Shown: positions 8,848 to 17,586 of the stretch, one piece after another
Layout of the letters: every line of letters begins with the position of its first letter
Position numbering within the stretch: the stretch's first letter is position 1
NCBI GenBank assembly: GCA_021373175.1
Contig: JAJFTE010000101.1
Location: 1 to 54,176 of the forward strand
DNA: 54,176 nt
Reading direction: 5' to 3'
Source: Actinomycetes bacterium
GTDB lineage: Bacteria > Actinomycetota > Coriobacteriia > Anaerosomatales > Anaerosomataceae
Position numbers and translations under genes: made by a program
The notes under the pieces: generated by a model
What the model saw: the letters and a program-made list of their open reading frames with translations, nothing else
Database searches by the model: none
Told to the model about the DNA's origin: nothing

Positions 8848-9696
8848 GTGCGCGTACTGCTGGTTCCAAACCCCGTGAACGAACGCTCCGTGGCGGCAGT
8901 GCGCGAGTCGGCTCTGTGGCTTGACGCCCACGGTCAGGAAGCGATCCTGGTGACCGAAGATGCCGCGGCATGCGGCATGCCGAACCTCAGCGTGTCGCGT
9001 TCCGGACTCGGCGAGCCTGCATTAGTCGTTGCGCTCGGGGGTGACGGCACGATCCTCAAGGCCGTCCACATACTTGGCGGAATCGACGCTCCCATTCTTG
9101 GAATCAATCTGGGGCGTCTCGGCTTTCTTTCCGGTGCCGAGGACGACGACTTGTTCGACGCGCTGGAGTCGGCGCTTGCTGGCGAGGCGCGCGTCGAACA
9201 TCGGGCGACGCTGCAGGCTGTCATCGATGCTGGTGGGCGTGAGGTGGGCACGTACCATGCACTCAACGAGATCCTGGTCAGCCGGGGAGGTCGTGCCCGG
9301 GTCGTGGAACTCGAGGTGCGCGTGAACGGTACGCGACTGTGGGACTTCCGCTGCGATGGCGTCATCGTCGCCACGCCGACAGGTTCCACGGCCTACGCGC
9401 TCTCCGCAGGCGGCCCGATCGTGTCTCCGGATGTCCGCGCCATCATTCTGGTGCCGGTTGCGCCGCACGCGCTTGTGTCCCGGCCAATCGTGCTTGGCCC
9501 CTCCGATTGCGTGGAGATCGTGTGTCCCAACCCGGTCCGCGCCGACGCGTGCATCACAGTCGATGGCGAACCGGTTCCATGCCGAGGCACCCTCGATGCG
9601 GTGCGAATCTCAACGGGCGAGCACGACGTACGCCTGCTCAAGCCGAACGGGAAGCGCTTCGCCGAGGTTCTTTCAGACAAGTTGCTCGGAGGCTGA
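8848..9696 (+). CDS. nadK: NAD kinase
   Basis: NAD kinase phosphorylates NAD to NADP using ATP or polyphosphate. The 282-residue protein has ALGGDGTILKAVH (the GGDGT motif with the catalytic aspartate), ALNEILVSRG, and the glycine-rich CDGVIVATPTGSTAYALSAGGP. The GTG start lies one base after the tlyA stop, and its own stop is followed by recN after a single base, so the three genes form one transcription unit. Start choice is supported by the family-like beginning MRVLLVPNPVNERS. Confidence 0.95.
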   Translation: MRVLLVPNPVNERSVAAVRESALWLDAHGQEAILVTEDAAACGMPNLSVSRSGLGEPALVVALGGDGTILKAVHILGGIDAPILGINLGRLGFLSGAEDDDLFDALESALAGEARVEHRATLQAVIDAGGREVGTYHALNEILVSRGGRARVVELEVRVNGTRLWDFRCDGVIVATPTGSTAYALSAGGPIVSPDVRAIILVPVAPHALVSRPIVLGPSDCVEIVCPNPVRADACITVDGEPVPCRGTLDAVRISTGEHDVRLLKPNGKRFAEVLSDKLLGG

Positions 9697-9697
9697 C

Positions 9698-11323
9698 ATG
9701 CTGCTGGAGCTGCACGTCAGGAACCTGGCGCTTGTAGAGGAAGTTTGGCTGGAATTCGGCGATGGGCTGACGGTGCTCACCGGCGAGACCGGAGCCGGCA
9801 AGACCGTGCTCGTCGGCGCGCTGCAGCTGCTTCTGGGTGAACGGGCGACGGCGACGCTGGTGCGCTCCGGCGCCGATGAGGCGCTGATCGAAGGTCGCTT
9901 CCTGGTAGACGGCGTCGAGAGGCTGGTTCGGCGCAGGATCGGGGCCGATGGACGATCGCGATGCACGATCGACGACGAGATGGCGACCGTCGGTGCGCTC
10001 GGTGAGCTGTTGGGCGGCGTCGTCGACCTTCATGGCCAGCACGAGCACCAGGCGCTCCTTTCGGTCTCCAGGCACGCGGGGTACTTCGACAGGTTCATCG
10101 GCCAGGCCGCGTTGGATGCGCTTGAGGAGTACCGGCACGCCTTCTTTGTGCGCCGCGATCGCGCCGCGATGCTGCGGGCGCTCGAGGAGTCGCTTGCGGA
10201 CCGCGAGCGCAGGATGGACTACCTGCGATTCCAGGTTGCGGATATCGATGCCGTGGGCGCGCGGCCCGGAGAGGACACACAGATCGAGGAAGCGCTTCCC
10301 AGGATGCGGCACGGTGATCGTCTGACGAGCGCGGCGTCGTTGGCCTGGAGCGCGTTGCGCGATGATGACGCCGCCGCTGAGCGTCTTGATGAAGCGCTCG
10401 CAGCGCTTGGAAAGGCGGCGGGGTTGGATCCCGTTCTTGATGGCATCGCGAGCGATCTGGAAACCGTTGCAATGACTACGGACGATGTCGCGTCGCGCCT
10501 TCGCGACTACGTCGAGACTGTCGCGCACGATCCGCGGGCACTCGACGACGCCGAGAGCCGCCTGGGGACGTTGACGGCTCTCAAGAAGAAGTACGGCGGC
10601 TCGATAGCCGATGTATTGGGTGCACGCGACGCGGCGGCCGTTGAGCTAGAGCAACTTCACGAGGGTGAAGCGGGACTTGACCGGGCTCGCGCGCGTCTTG
10701 CCGATGCCGAAGCGGCGCTCCGGACCGCCGCGGACCTGGTCGTTCGAATCCGTTCGGCGTCGACGGCCGCCTTCGAGGAGGCGCTCACGCAGGCGGCCAG
10801 AGACCTCGCCTTCACCGGCGCGCGGTTCGTCGTGCAGCTTGAGGAGGTGGCAGAAGCGTCGTGGACGGCGGATGGTCCGCAGCGGGTCGAGTTCCTGTTC
10901 TCTTCGAGCGCCGGTGATATTCCGCGTCCGCTCGCCAAGATCGCCTCTGGAGGTGAGATCTCACGGGTGATGCTCGCCCTCAAGGACGTGCTCGGCCGGG
11001 CCGATCATACCCCGGTGTTGGTGTTTGACGAAGTCGATTCGGGAATCGGGGGCGCGACGGCGATCGCCGTTGGCCGCCGGCTTGCGTCGCTTGCGAACGC
11101 GCATCAGGTGCTGGTGGTGACGCATCTCGCCCAGGTAGCGGCGTTCGCATCGCAGCAGATCGTCGTCGAGAAGGGCGTCGAGGGAGCACGCAGCGTGACG
11201 GTGGCAAGCGCTGTGAGTGCCGAGGAACGCATCGCCGAGATCGCGCGCATGCTTTCAGGCAGCGTCACGCCCACCAGCCTTGAGCACGCGCGCGAGCTGC
11301 TGACAACGGCGGCGACCGCATAG
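9698..11323 (+). CDS. recN: DNA repair protein RecN
   Basis: RecN is an SMC-like ATPase acting early in double-strand break repair. I chose ATG 9698, which gives 541 residues starting MLLELHVRNLALVEEVWLEF, since upstream in-frame starts lie inside nadK. The Walker A motif is GETGAGKT. Two coiled-coil arms with alternating charged heptads fill the centre. The ABC signature region is KIASGGEISRVMLALK and Walker B is PVLVFDEVDSGIGG. The gene ends 54 bases before steA. It completes the tlyA-nadK-recN repair/translation group. Confidence 0.95.
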   Translation: MLLELHVRNLALVEEVWLEFGDGLTVLTGETGAGKTVLVGALQLLLGERATATLVRSGADEALIEGRFLVDGVERLVRRRIGADGRSRCTIDDEMATVGALGELLGGVVDLHGQHEHQALLSVSRHAGYFDRFIGQAALDALEEYRHAFFVRRDRAAMLRALEESLADRERRMDYLRFQVADIDAVGARPGEDTQIEEALPRMRHGDRLTSAASLAWSALRDDDAAAERLDEALAALGKAAGLDPVLDGIASDLETVAMTTDDVASRLRDYVETVAHDPRALDDAESRLGTLTALKKKYGGSIADVLGARDAAAVELEQLHEGEAGLDRARARLADAEAALRTAADLVVRIRSASTAAFEEALTQAARDLAFTGARFVVQLEEVAEASWTADGPQRVEFLFSSSAGDIPRPLAKIASGGEISRVMLALKDVLGRADHTPVLVFDEVDSGIGGATAIAVGRRLASLANAHQVLVVTHLAQVAAFASQQIVVEKGVEGARSVTVASAVSAEERIAEIARMLSGSVTPTSLEHARELLTTAATA

Positions 11324-11337
11324 GGTCTCGGCGCGTC

Positions 11338-11346
11338 TGCTAGACT
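11338..11346 (+). promoter_or_regulatory. Possible extended -10 promoter for steA
   Basis: TGC-TAGACT is an extended -10 match in the recN-steA gap. A start near 11353 would give a 25-base leader before the steA ribosome site GGAAGGGA. No clear -35 is seen. Confidence 0.35.
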
Positions 11347-11377
11347 TGAGCATCAGGCTGCATCCGGAAGGGACAGA

Positions 11378-12499
11378 ATGCGGTTCCAGGGCATCGCCCG
11401 GCTGGACAGGCGCACCAAGGACCTCGTGAAGCGCCTCGGCCGAAACGACATCGCGATCATCGATCACGTGGATATGGACCGCGTGAGCGCCGAATCGATC
11501 CTTGAGACAGGTATCGAAGTCGTCATCAACGCCGCACGCTCGATTTCCGGGACGTATCCCAACCTGGGTCCGCTCATCCTGGTGCGTGGCGGCGTCCGGC
11601 TGATCGACGCGGTCGGCGAGTCGGTCTTTGAGAAGGTGAGAGAAGGCGACGTCATCGAGGTCGTGGGCGACGACGTGATCTTGGATGGCGTGACGGTGGC
11701 CAGTGGCACCCGTCTGACGGTCGACATGGTCGAGCACGCGATGGAAGAAGCCAAGTCGGGTCTGGACCAGCAGCTTGAGAGTTTCGCTCTCAATACGCTC
11801 GAGTACATCTCGCAGGAGAAGTCCCTGCTCACCGAGGGCATCTCGGTACCGGTGACAAGGACGCTCATCGCGGGAAGGCAGGCTCTGGTCGTCGTTCGAG
11901 GCTATGACTTCAAGGACGACCTCCAGGCGCTCCTTCCCTACATCCGGGAAGTGCGTCCGGTCCTCATCGGCGTCGACGGCGGCGCCGACGCGATTCGGGA
12001 ATTCGGATTCAAGCCGGACATCATCGTCGGTGACATGGACTCGGTCAGTGATGAGGCTCTCCGCAGCGGTGCCGAGATCATCGTGCATGCATATGCGGAC
12101 GGTCGCGCTCCGGGGATGCGACGGCTTGAAGAACTGGCCGTCAACGGCACCCCGTGGGCGATGGCCGGTACGAGCGAGGACCTGGCATTGCTCCTGGCGT
12201 ATGAGTCCGGTGCCGAACTCATCGTGGCGGTGGGGACCCATGCCAACCTCATCGAGCACCTGGACAAGGGACGCAAGGGTATGGCGTCGACATTCTTGGT
12301 CAGGCTCAAGGTCGGCACGAGACTCGTCGACGCGAAGGGCGTGAACAAGCTCTATCGTGCCTCGGTCAAGCCGTCGCAGCTCGTCGTTCTCGTCGCTGCG
12401 GCGCTCGTGGTGGTCTCGACCACGATCATGATCTCCCCGGAAGCCCGTGGTTTTGTGTCACTCCTGCTACTCAAGCTGCGCGCTACGATCGGTCTATAG
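11378..12499 (+). CDS. steA: SteA-like cell-separation protein with thiamine pyrophosphokinase-like domain
   Basis: This 373-residue protein matches the SteA family, which acts with SteB in daughter-cell separation in Corynebacterium. The N-terminal half (MRFQGIARLDRRTKDLVKRL, then INAARSISGTYPNLGP) is family-specific. The middle resembles the catalytic fold of thiamine pyrophosphokinase (IGVDGGADAIREFGFKPD, VGDMDSVSDEAL), though a role in thiamine metabolism is not expected for this family. A single membrane segment lies near residues 330-350 (LVVLVAAALVVVSTTIMI), with a short C-terminal tail. steB follows after 13 bases. The recN-steA-steB-pyrG context is the same as in mycobacteria. Confidence 0.88.
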   Translation: MRFQGIARLDRRTKDLVKRLGRNDIAIIDHVDMDRVSAESILETGIEVVINAARSISGTYPNLGPLILVRGGVRLIDAVGESVFEKVREGDVIEVVGDDVILDGVTVASGTRLTVDMVEHAMEEAKSGLDQQLESFALNTLEYISQEKSLLTEGISVPVTRTLIAGRQALVVVRGYDFKDDLQALLPYIREVRPVLIGVDGGADAIREFGFKPDIIVGDMDSVSDEALRSGAEIIVHAYADGRAPGMRRLEELAVNGTPWAMAGTSEDLALLLAYESGAELIVAVGTHANLIEHLDKGRKGMASTFLVRLKVGTRLVDAKGVNKLYRASVKPSQLVVLVAAALVVVSTTIMISPEARGFVSLLLLKLRATIGL

Positions 12500-12512
12500 A
12501 CCTGGAGGACAG

Positions 12513-13385
12513 ATGTACAACCTCAGATACCATGTCGCATCGCTGGTAGCCGTCTTCCTGGCACTGACCGTCGGTCTTCTGCTCGGCACCGTTGTTGCCG
12601 AGCAAGGTACGCTCGACACGCAATCCTCAACGCTCATCGATGACTTGCAGAAGCAGTTCGCACAGATCCAGAAGGACAACGCGGATCTTCGGGCCGGCCT
12701 TGAGCGAGACCGGACGTTCGCCGGTGATGTCGTGCCTGTTCTCACTTCCGGGGTGCTCAGAGGCAGCGATGTCCTTGTGCTCGTGAATGCCGGACAGAGC
12801 AATGGCCTGAACGCCGCTGTAACGGCCATCGAACAGGCCGGCGGAACTTCGGTCGTGGTCACGATCGAGTCGAGCGACTTCGGGCTTGGCAAACGTGTGC
12901 CCGAAGGCCTACCGGCACTGCTGGGTGATTCGTTCGCCGCCGAGACTGCCGTGCCGGTGAGCCAGGCTTTCAAGGCAGCGCTTGCCGATGCGCTTGCAAC
13001 AGAGCTCCGGCAAGGGGGCAGCCGGCCGGTCTTCGATGCGCTGGTGAAAAGCGGCGGCATCGCTTCGGTGAATGAGAAGGGCGTCGGGGCCATCGACACG
13101 TGCGTATACATGGCATCCTTTGGCGGAAAGCCAGACGACCTCTCGGCGCAAGTAGCTGCGGCCCTCGCGGTCCACGGCGCAGTGGTCGTCGGTGTCGAGG
13201 CGACGAACCAGTCGACCGGCGTAGCCGCCAAGGCTGTCGATCTCGGCTTCTCGGCAGTTGATCATGTCGACACACCGCAGGGCGCGTTCTCGCTGGTGTG
13301 GTTGCTCGCCGGGCGCTCGAGCGGATACTTTGGCATCGGACAGGGGGCGGACGCCATCTACCCCACGGTCGCCGTGAAGCGCTAG
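12513..13385 (+). CDS. steB: SteB/MctB family protein (copper transporter family)
   Basis: The 290-residue protein starts MYNLRYHVASLVAVFLALTV, a single N-terminal membrane helix, followed by a short coiled coil (LQKQFAQIQKDNADLRAGLE) and an extracytoplasmic domain. This is the layout of the MctB family, called a mycobacterial copper transport protein but shown in Corynebacterium to work as SteB with SteA in cell separation. I favour the SteB role because of the adjacent steA. The ATG is chosen over an upstream in-frame start because GGAGG lies just before it (12504-12508). Its stop overlaps the stop of the convergent glycosyltransferase gene. Confidence 0.87.
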   Translation: MYNLRYHVASLVAVFLALTVGLLLGTVVAEQGTLDTQSSTLIDDLQKQFAQIQKDNADLRAGLERDRTFAGDVVPVLTSGVLRGSDVLVLVNAGQSNGLNAAVTAIEQAGGTSVVVTIESSDFGLGKRVPEGLPALLGDSFAAETAVPVSQAFKAALADALATELRQGGSRPVFDALVKSGGIASVNEKGVGAIDTCVYMASFGGKPDDLSAQVAAALAVHGAVVVGVEATNQSTGVAAKAVDLGFSAVDHVDTPQGAFSLVWLLAGRSSGYFGIGQGADAIYPTVAVKR

Positions 13386-14062
13386 CGGCGCTCGAGCGCG
13401 ATGCGGGCGAGGGCCGCTAGCACGTCGGCGAACTGTCGTCCGCGGTGCAAGAATCCCGCCACGTCCTTTCCGGTAGCGGCGTGCGTCATCGGTGCGGGGA
13501 CCTCGGTCACACGCAGGCCTGCCCGCAGCACGCGTATCGTCAGGGCTACCTCCGCGCCGTAGCCGTGCGCGAAGCGCGCCGCCGCCTGCACGGCGCTCGC
13601 ATTCAAGGCGCGCTGTCCCGAGAGAGGCGAGCGCGCCTTGAATCCACCGCCGAGACGCGCGATGCCGTGGCGCGCAAGGCCCTTCACCAGCCCGAAGCCG
13701 CCCGACCCGGCGGGGGTCGGCAAGATCGCGATCGTCATGTCCGCGTCGCCCGCCACGATCGGCTCCAGCAGCGCTGTCGCTGCGGCGGCGCTTGCGCCGA
13801 GGTCCGCGTCCAGCAGCACGACGATGTCCGCCTCGTCGCGAACCGCGTCCAGGCCGGCCTGAAGCGCGGCGCCTTTTCCGCGGTTGCGGGCAAGCGCGAT
13901 CACCTCGGCGCCTGCGGCTCTCGCAAGGCTAGCGGTATCGTCGAGCGAGCCGTCATCGATCACCACGACGCGGTCGATCCCGGCGACCGAGGCCGTCGCG
14001 GTCACCGTCGCCGAGATACGCTCGGCCTCGTTGTGGGCGGGAACGAGCGCGATGACCGTCAT
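13382..14062 (-). CDS. Glycosyltransferase family 2 protein
   Basis: This 226-residue GT2 enzyme starts MTVIALVPAHNEAERISATV. It has the nucleotide-sugar motif VVIDDGSLDDT, the metal-binding LLDADLG, and a later SPLSGQRAL acceptor-side segment like polyisoprenyl-phosphate glycosyltransferases. No membrane helix is visible, so it is probably cytoplasmic or membrane-associated. Its ATG overlaps the murJ stop (ATGA on the minus strand), so it is made together with MurJ. Sugar donor and acceptor are unknown. The position beside murJ, steAB and an MraY-like gene suggests transfer of a sugar to a lipid carrier or envelope polymer (inference). Confidence 0.85.
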   Translation of the reverse strand: MTVIALVPAHNEAERISATVTATASVAGIDRVVVIDDGSLDDTASLARAAGAEVIALARNRGKGAALQAGLDAVRDEADIVVLLDADLGASAAAATALLEPIVAGDADMTIAILPTPAGSGGFGLVKGLARHGIARLGGGFKARSPLSGQRALNASAVQAAARFAHGYGAEVALTIRVLRAGLRVTEVPAPMTHAATGKDVAGFLHRGRQFADVLAALARIALERR

Positions 14063-15618
14063 CGGGCGCTCCGTCGACCGGGGATGAGCCGGCGCAAGCG
14101 CTTTGCGCCCGCGCGTACCTCGGTCACCCCGAAAAGCGAGGCCAGGCCGTAGGTGACGGCGAGTGCCGCGATGCCAGCCAGTGCGAGCTGTGCCAGGAAG
14201 CCCGCGCCGGTCGCAAGCGACGCGGTGAGTCGCAGGACGCCGATGGCGGTGGCAGCGCCTGTAAGCGAGGCGACGAGCACGCGCGCAACAGTCCATGCGA
14301 TGCCGCGGAGGTCATATCCGCCGATATGACGCCGGAGCAACAGCCCGAGGACCACGAGGTGGACGGCGAAGAAGATGCCGTCCGCGATCGGGATGCCCTT
14401 AATGCCGAATCCCGCCCAGCCCGCCACACCGGTGGTCAGGGCGGCGTACAGGCCGACCTGCAGGACCGTTAGCACGGCGTTCGTGACCATCGGCGTCGTG
14501 GTGTCCTGAAGCGCATAGAACGTCCTGAGCACGAACATGTAGCTTGCGAAGAAGAAGAGCCCGGCCGCCCACCACACGAGCACACCGGCCACGACGGGCA
14601 CGTCGGCGGCGGTGAAGCTGCCGGCGCGATACAGCCGGACGAGCGGCTCCGCGAGCGCCACGAGCAGCGTTGCGAGCGGGATGATCAAAACGGCCGTCGA
14701 GCGGAAACCGCTCGCGAACATCGCCTTGAAGCCGGCCCAGTCGCGCTTCTCGGCAAGGGCGGAGAGTTCGGGGAAGATCGCGGTGGCGAGTGCCACCGCG
14801 AAGATGCCATACGGAAGCTGGTAGAACATCCAGGCGTATTGCAGGATCGCGGGCCCGCGATCCGTGGTGCCAAAGGCGTATGCATTGCGGAACGACACTG
14901 CGATGAGGTTCGTGACCGTGTAGAGCAGAAGCGGCCCCATCTTGCGCGCGATCGTCCGAAGCGCGGGGTGCTTCCAGTTGATCCGCGGCGTGTAGCGGAT
15001 GCCGATCTTGACGAGGCTCGGGATCTGCACGATGGCCATCGCGACCACGCCGAGCGTCGTGCCGACGGCGAGACCCGTCAGCGCGAGCTGCGGGTGCGTG
15101 TCCTTGAGCGGCACGTAGAAGCCGAGAAGGGTGATGATGACGACGACGTTGTTGAAGATGGGTGCGACCGCCGGCCACAGGAACTTGCGGTACGAGTTGA
15201 GGATGCCGGTCGTGACCATGCCGACCCCGTAAAAGACCACCTGCACCGCAAAGAAGCGGAAGAGGTAGACGGCGAGCTGGGCTTTCTCGGCGGAGATGCG
15301 GAACGTCTGCGTGCGCACGAACGGCTCGGCCCAGATCGTGCCGATCACGGCTACGATACCGAGTACGATGAGCGTGATGTTGAAGACATAGCTCGCGAAC
15401 CTCCACGCTTCATCCTCGCCGTCGCGCTGCATGCGCTCGATGAACAGTGGGATGAAGACCGAGGAGAGCACGCCGCCCGCCGCAAGCTCGAAGATCATGT
15501 TCGGGATGTTGTTGGCCACGCTGTACGACGCGGAAAGCGCCGTCACGCCCAGCGCGTATGCCATGGCCCACGTGCGAACGAAGCCCGTGATACGCGAGGC
15601 CGCTGTCGAAAGCGACAT
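14059..15618 (-). CDS. murJ: Lipid II flippase MurJ (MOP superfamily)
   Basis: MurJ moves lipid II across the membrane. The protein is polytopic, about 14 membrane segments, with the family N-terminus SRITGFVRTWAMAYALGVTA and VANNIPNMIFELAAGGVLSS. The listed start is the first ATG and gives 519 residues, but that ATG has no ribosome site. The conserved N-terminal segment IARSTAIMS extends upstream of it. A strong GAGGAGAG (15661-15668) sits 5 bases before an in-frame ATC at 15657, so translation may start with AUC to give 532 residues. The gene overlaps the GT2 gene by ATGA. Alternative substrates of MOP flippases cannot be excluded. Confidence 0.9.
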   Translation of the reverse strand: MSLSTAASRITGFVRTWAMAYALGVTALSASYSVANNIPNMIFELAAGGVLSSVFIPLFIERMQRDGEDEAWRFASYVFNITLIVLGIVAVIGTIWAEPFVRTQTFRISAEKAQLAVYLFRFFAVQVVFYGVGMVTTGILNSYRKFLWPAVAPIFNNVVVIITLLGFYVPLKDTHPQLALTGLAVGTTLGVVAMAIVQIPSLVKIGIRYTPRINWKHPALRTIARKMGPLLLYTVTNLIAVSFRNAYAFGTTDRGPAILQYAWMFYQLPYGIFAVALATAIFPELSALAEKRDWAGFKAMFASGFRSTAVLIIPLATLLVALAEPLVRLYRAGSFTAADVPVVAGVLVWWAAGLFFFASYMFVLRTFYALQDTTTPMVTNAVLTVLQVGLYAALTTGVAGWAGFGIKGIPIADGIFFAVHLVVLGLLLRRHIGGYDLRGIAWTVARVLVASLTGAATAIGVLRLTASLATGAGFLAQLALAGIAALAVTYGLASLFGVTEVRAGAKRLRRLIPGRRSAR

Positions 15619-15654
15619 GATCGCGGTGGACCGGGCTATCGATTGCTGAGCGGC

Positions 15655-15668
15655 GATGATCTCTCCTC
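15655..15668 (-). promoter_or_regulatory. murJ ribosome binding site with candidate AUC start
   Basis: On the minus strand GAGGAGAG is followed after 5 bases (counted from AGGAG) by ATC GCC GCT CAG CAA, in frame with murJ. No ATG, GTG or TTG is in frame between this site and ATG 15618. This decides between two murJ starts but needs protein evidence. Confidence 0.45.
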
Positions 15669-15695
15669 GGCGCGATGCATGGTGGTGCCGGCTCG

Positions 15696-15701
15696 ATTGT
15701 A
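15696..15701 (-). promoter_or_regulatory. -10-like element for murJ-GT2
   Basis: TACAAT on the minus strand lies about 40 bases upstream of the candidate murJ start, in the divergent gap 15658-15861. No strong -35 is seen. Confidence 0.3.
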
Positions 15702-15752
15702 GCCGAGTCGAGCCGTTCGCCGCTCGGCCAACACGGGCGCGTTGTGTTCCGG

Positions 15753-15758
15753 TATACT
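15753..15758 (+). promoter_or_regulatory. -10-like element for the polytopic membrane protein gene
   Basis: TATACT on the plus strand lies 103 bases before the GTG at 15862, in the divergent gap with murJ. A -35 match is weak. The leader would be about 95 bases. Confidence 0.3.
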
Positions 15759-15861
15759 GGCGTTCGGGCACCCCGAAACGCCGCATCGTGGCGGGTGCAG
15801 CTCCACGAGCCGACCGTCCCGGTTCGACGCATGTCCGAAGCTGGCTGACAGGGAGCCGAGG

Positions 15862-17586
15862 GTGAGACGGAGTCGTTCGATCGCTGCCGCTTGCATCGCG
15901 CTCGTGGTTCTCGGGCTTGCGGGCTGCACCTTCGTTCGCACCGCTCCAGTGGCGGCACCCGCACCAGTGGTCGTGATCGTCACGGACCCGATCACCTGGA
16001 GCGAAGTGGCGTCTGGCATGCCGGAACTGCGGCGTCTTGCAGACGACGCGGCTCTCGGCCTGGTCGTCGCAAAGGATCCAGCCGCGTCCACGAGCACGCT
16101 CTTGGCGCACGGGATCACCGGCGTCCAGCCGATCAGCTCCTCGCGAGTGCACGGAACCCCGGCCGAGATGGACGAGGCGATCGCGAGCGCTGTGGCCGAG
16201 GCGCCTCCCGGCGTCGCGGTCGTCGTGACCTCCGAACTCACCTCGACCGTAGCCGGTCGCGGCGCGTCAGCGGGTGTGGCGCTCGTCTCGGGCGGCGGCT
16301 ACAAGGCCGGACTGCTCACGAGCATCTCGACACGGCGTCGCGGGCTTGTCACCGACGGCGATGTGGCCGCAACGGTGGCGCGCATCGCGGGGCCGTCGCC
16401 CGGTGTGGCAGCCGGCATCGTGGCCTCGGTCGTCGATGACCGCAGGACGCCCGCCGAGCGGATCGCCTGGCTCCAGCTCATGTCGACGTTCCTCGATGCT
16501 ACCGAGCAGCTGCGCATCCCCGTCGTAGTCGCCTACGGGGCGTTCATGGTCCTGCTCCTGGCCGGCGGATGGTATTTCGCCGAGCGCGGCCGAGCCTCCG
16601 CTCATTTCGGCTATTGGTCGCTCGTCGTAAGACGGCTGATCATCCTCGGCCTGGTCCTGCCGCCGGCAGCGACGCTTCTGCACGTCGCCGACCGGTTCCC
16701 GTCGAGCCCGCCACGAGTCGTAGCGCTGCTGCTTGCTGCGTCGGGGTTCCTGTGGGTCTTCGCCGAGTTCGCATGGCAGCGCTGGGGCACCGCCGGTGCC
16801 ATCGCCTTCGCCGGTATCGCGGCGGCGCTCGTGCTCGGTGGCGATCAGCTGACGGGGGCTTCGCTCTCGCTTTCGGGCATCTTCTCGTACTCGCCGCTGG
16901 GTGCGTTCCGGTTCTTTGGCATCGGCAACGAGGGGGCGTCGATCCTCATCGGCGGCGCGCTTGTCGGCTTGTCGCTCGAGATGGACGCGACCGGGACGGA
17001 CGTTCGACGGCGTCGGCTGCTGATCGCCGTGGTCGGCGTGGCCTGTGTCCTGCTGTGCGCGGCGCCGTTCTTCGGCGCGAACGTCGTCGTCTCGCTGTGG
17101 GGCACGGTCACCTTCGCGGCCTTCTGGATCGCCGCCGAGAAGCGCCGCGTTCGGGTGCGCGACGTCGTGGCTGTCGCCGCGCTCGCGGTGCTCGCTGTAG
17201 CCACGATGGTGATCCTTGACCGCTTCACGGGCGGCACGCACATCGGACGGGCCGTCCGAGACGTGGCCTCCGGCGGGCTTGGAGCGTTGCTGGCCCACCG
17301 GCTCCAGGTGAGCGTGCGGCTCTTCACCGGCTCGCCGCTTCCGGCGATCGCTCTTGCCCTGACCGCGGCTCTCGCCTATCTGCGCGCGCGACCTCGTGGC
17401 CGAATGGCGCTCGTCCTCGCAAAGTACCCGTACTTCGCAGCCGCGATGTCAGCCGGGCTCATCGGGGGGCTCCTCGGCTCGCTTGCTGAGGACTCAGGTG
17501 TGGTCATCATCGCGCTCATGGTCACGTATCTCATCGGCGCGCTCGTGGCTTTGATGCTCGAGCCCGAGCGGGAGGCGATCGCGTGA
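15862..17586 (+). CDS. Polytopic membrane protein with lipoprotein-like signal and extracytoplasmic domain
   Basis: Function unknown. The GTG at 15862, preceded by GGGAG, gives 574 residues beginning VRRSRSIAAACIALVVLGLA and a lipobox-like LAGC with cysteine 22. Residues about 30-215 form a predicted outside domain (PVVVIVTDPITWSEVASGMP) with no membrane helices; its start resembles the alkaline-phosphatase-like proteins that precede similar membrane domains in other bacteria, but I see no full catalytic motif. From about residue 220 there are roughly ten membrane helices, with FRFFGIGNEGASILIGGALV in the middle and a conserved-looking EDSGVVI near the end. It overlaps the MraY-like gene (GTGA). 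A role in assembly or transfer of an envelope polymer is inferred from neighbours only. Confidence 0.75.
   Translation: MRRSRSIAAACIALVVLGLAGCTFVRTAPVAAPAPVVVIVTDPITWSEVASGMPELRRLADDAALGLVVAKDPAASTSTLLAHGITGVQPISSSRVHGTPAEMDEAIASAVAEAPPGVAVVVTSELTSTVAGRGASAGVALVSGGGYKAGLLTSISTRRRGLVTDGDVAATVARIAGPSPGVAAGIVASVVDDRRTPAERIAWLQLMSTFLDATEQLRIPVVVAYGAFMVLLLAGGWYFAERGRASAHFGYWSLVVRRLIILGLVLPPAATLLHVADRFPSSPPRVVALLLAASGFLWVFAEFAWQRWGTAGAIAFAGIAAALVLGGDQLTGASLSLSGIFSYSPLGAFRFFGIGNEGASILIGGALVGLSLEMDATGTDVRRRRLLIAVVGVACVLLCAAPFFGANVVVSLWGTVTFAAFWIAAEKRRVRVRDVVAVAALAVLAVATMVILDRFTGGTHIGRAVRDVASGGLGALLAHRLQVSVRLFTGSPLPAIALALTAALAYLRARPRGRMALVLAKYPYFAAAMSAGLIGGLLGSLAEDSGVVIIALMVTYLIGALVALMLEPEREAIA

Noticed and set aside
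9356-9697. N-terminal extension of recN into nadK
   Set aside because: The upstream part is nadK read in another frame; RecN proteins begin at the Met of MLLELHVRNLAL.
14839-15702. 287-codon plus-strand frame opposite murJ
   Set aside because: Extremely charged (D, E, R, H) because it is the complement of membrane-helix codons; murJ is certain.
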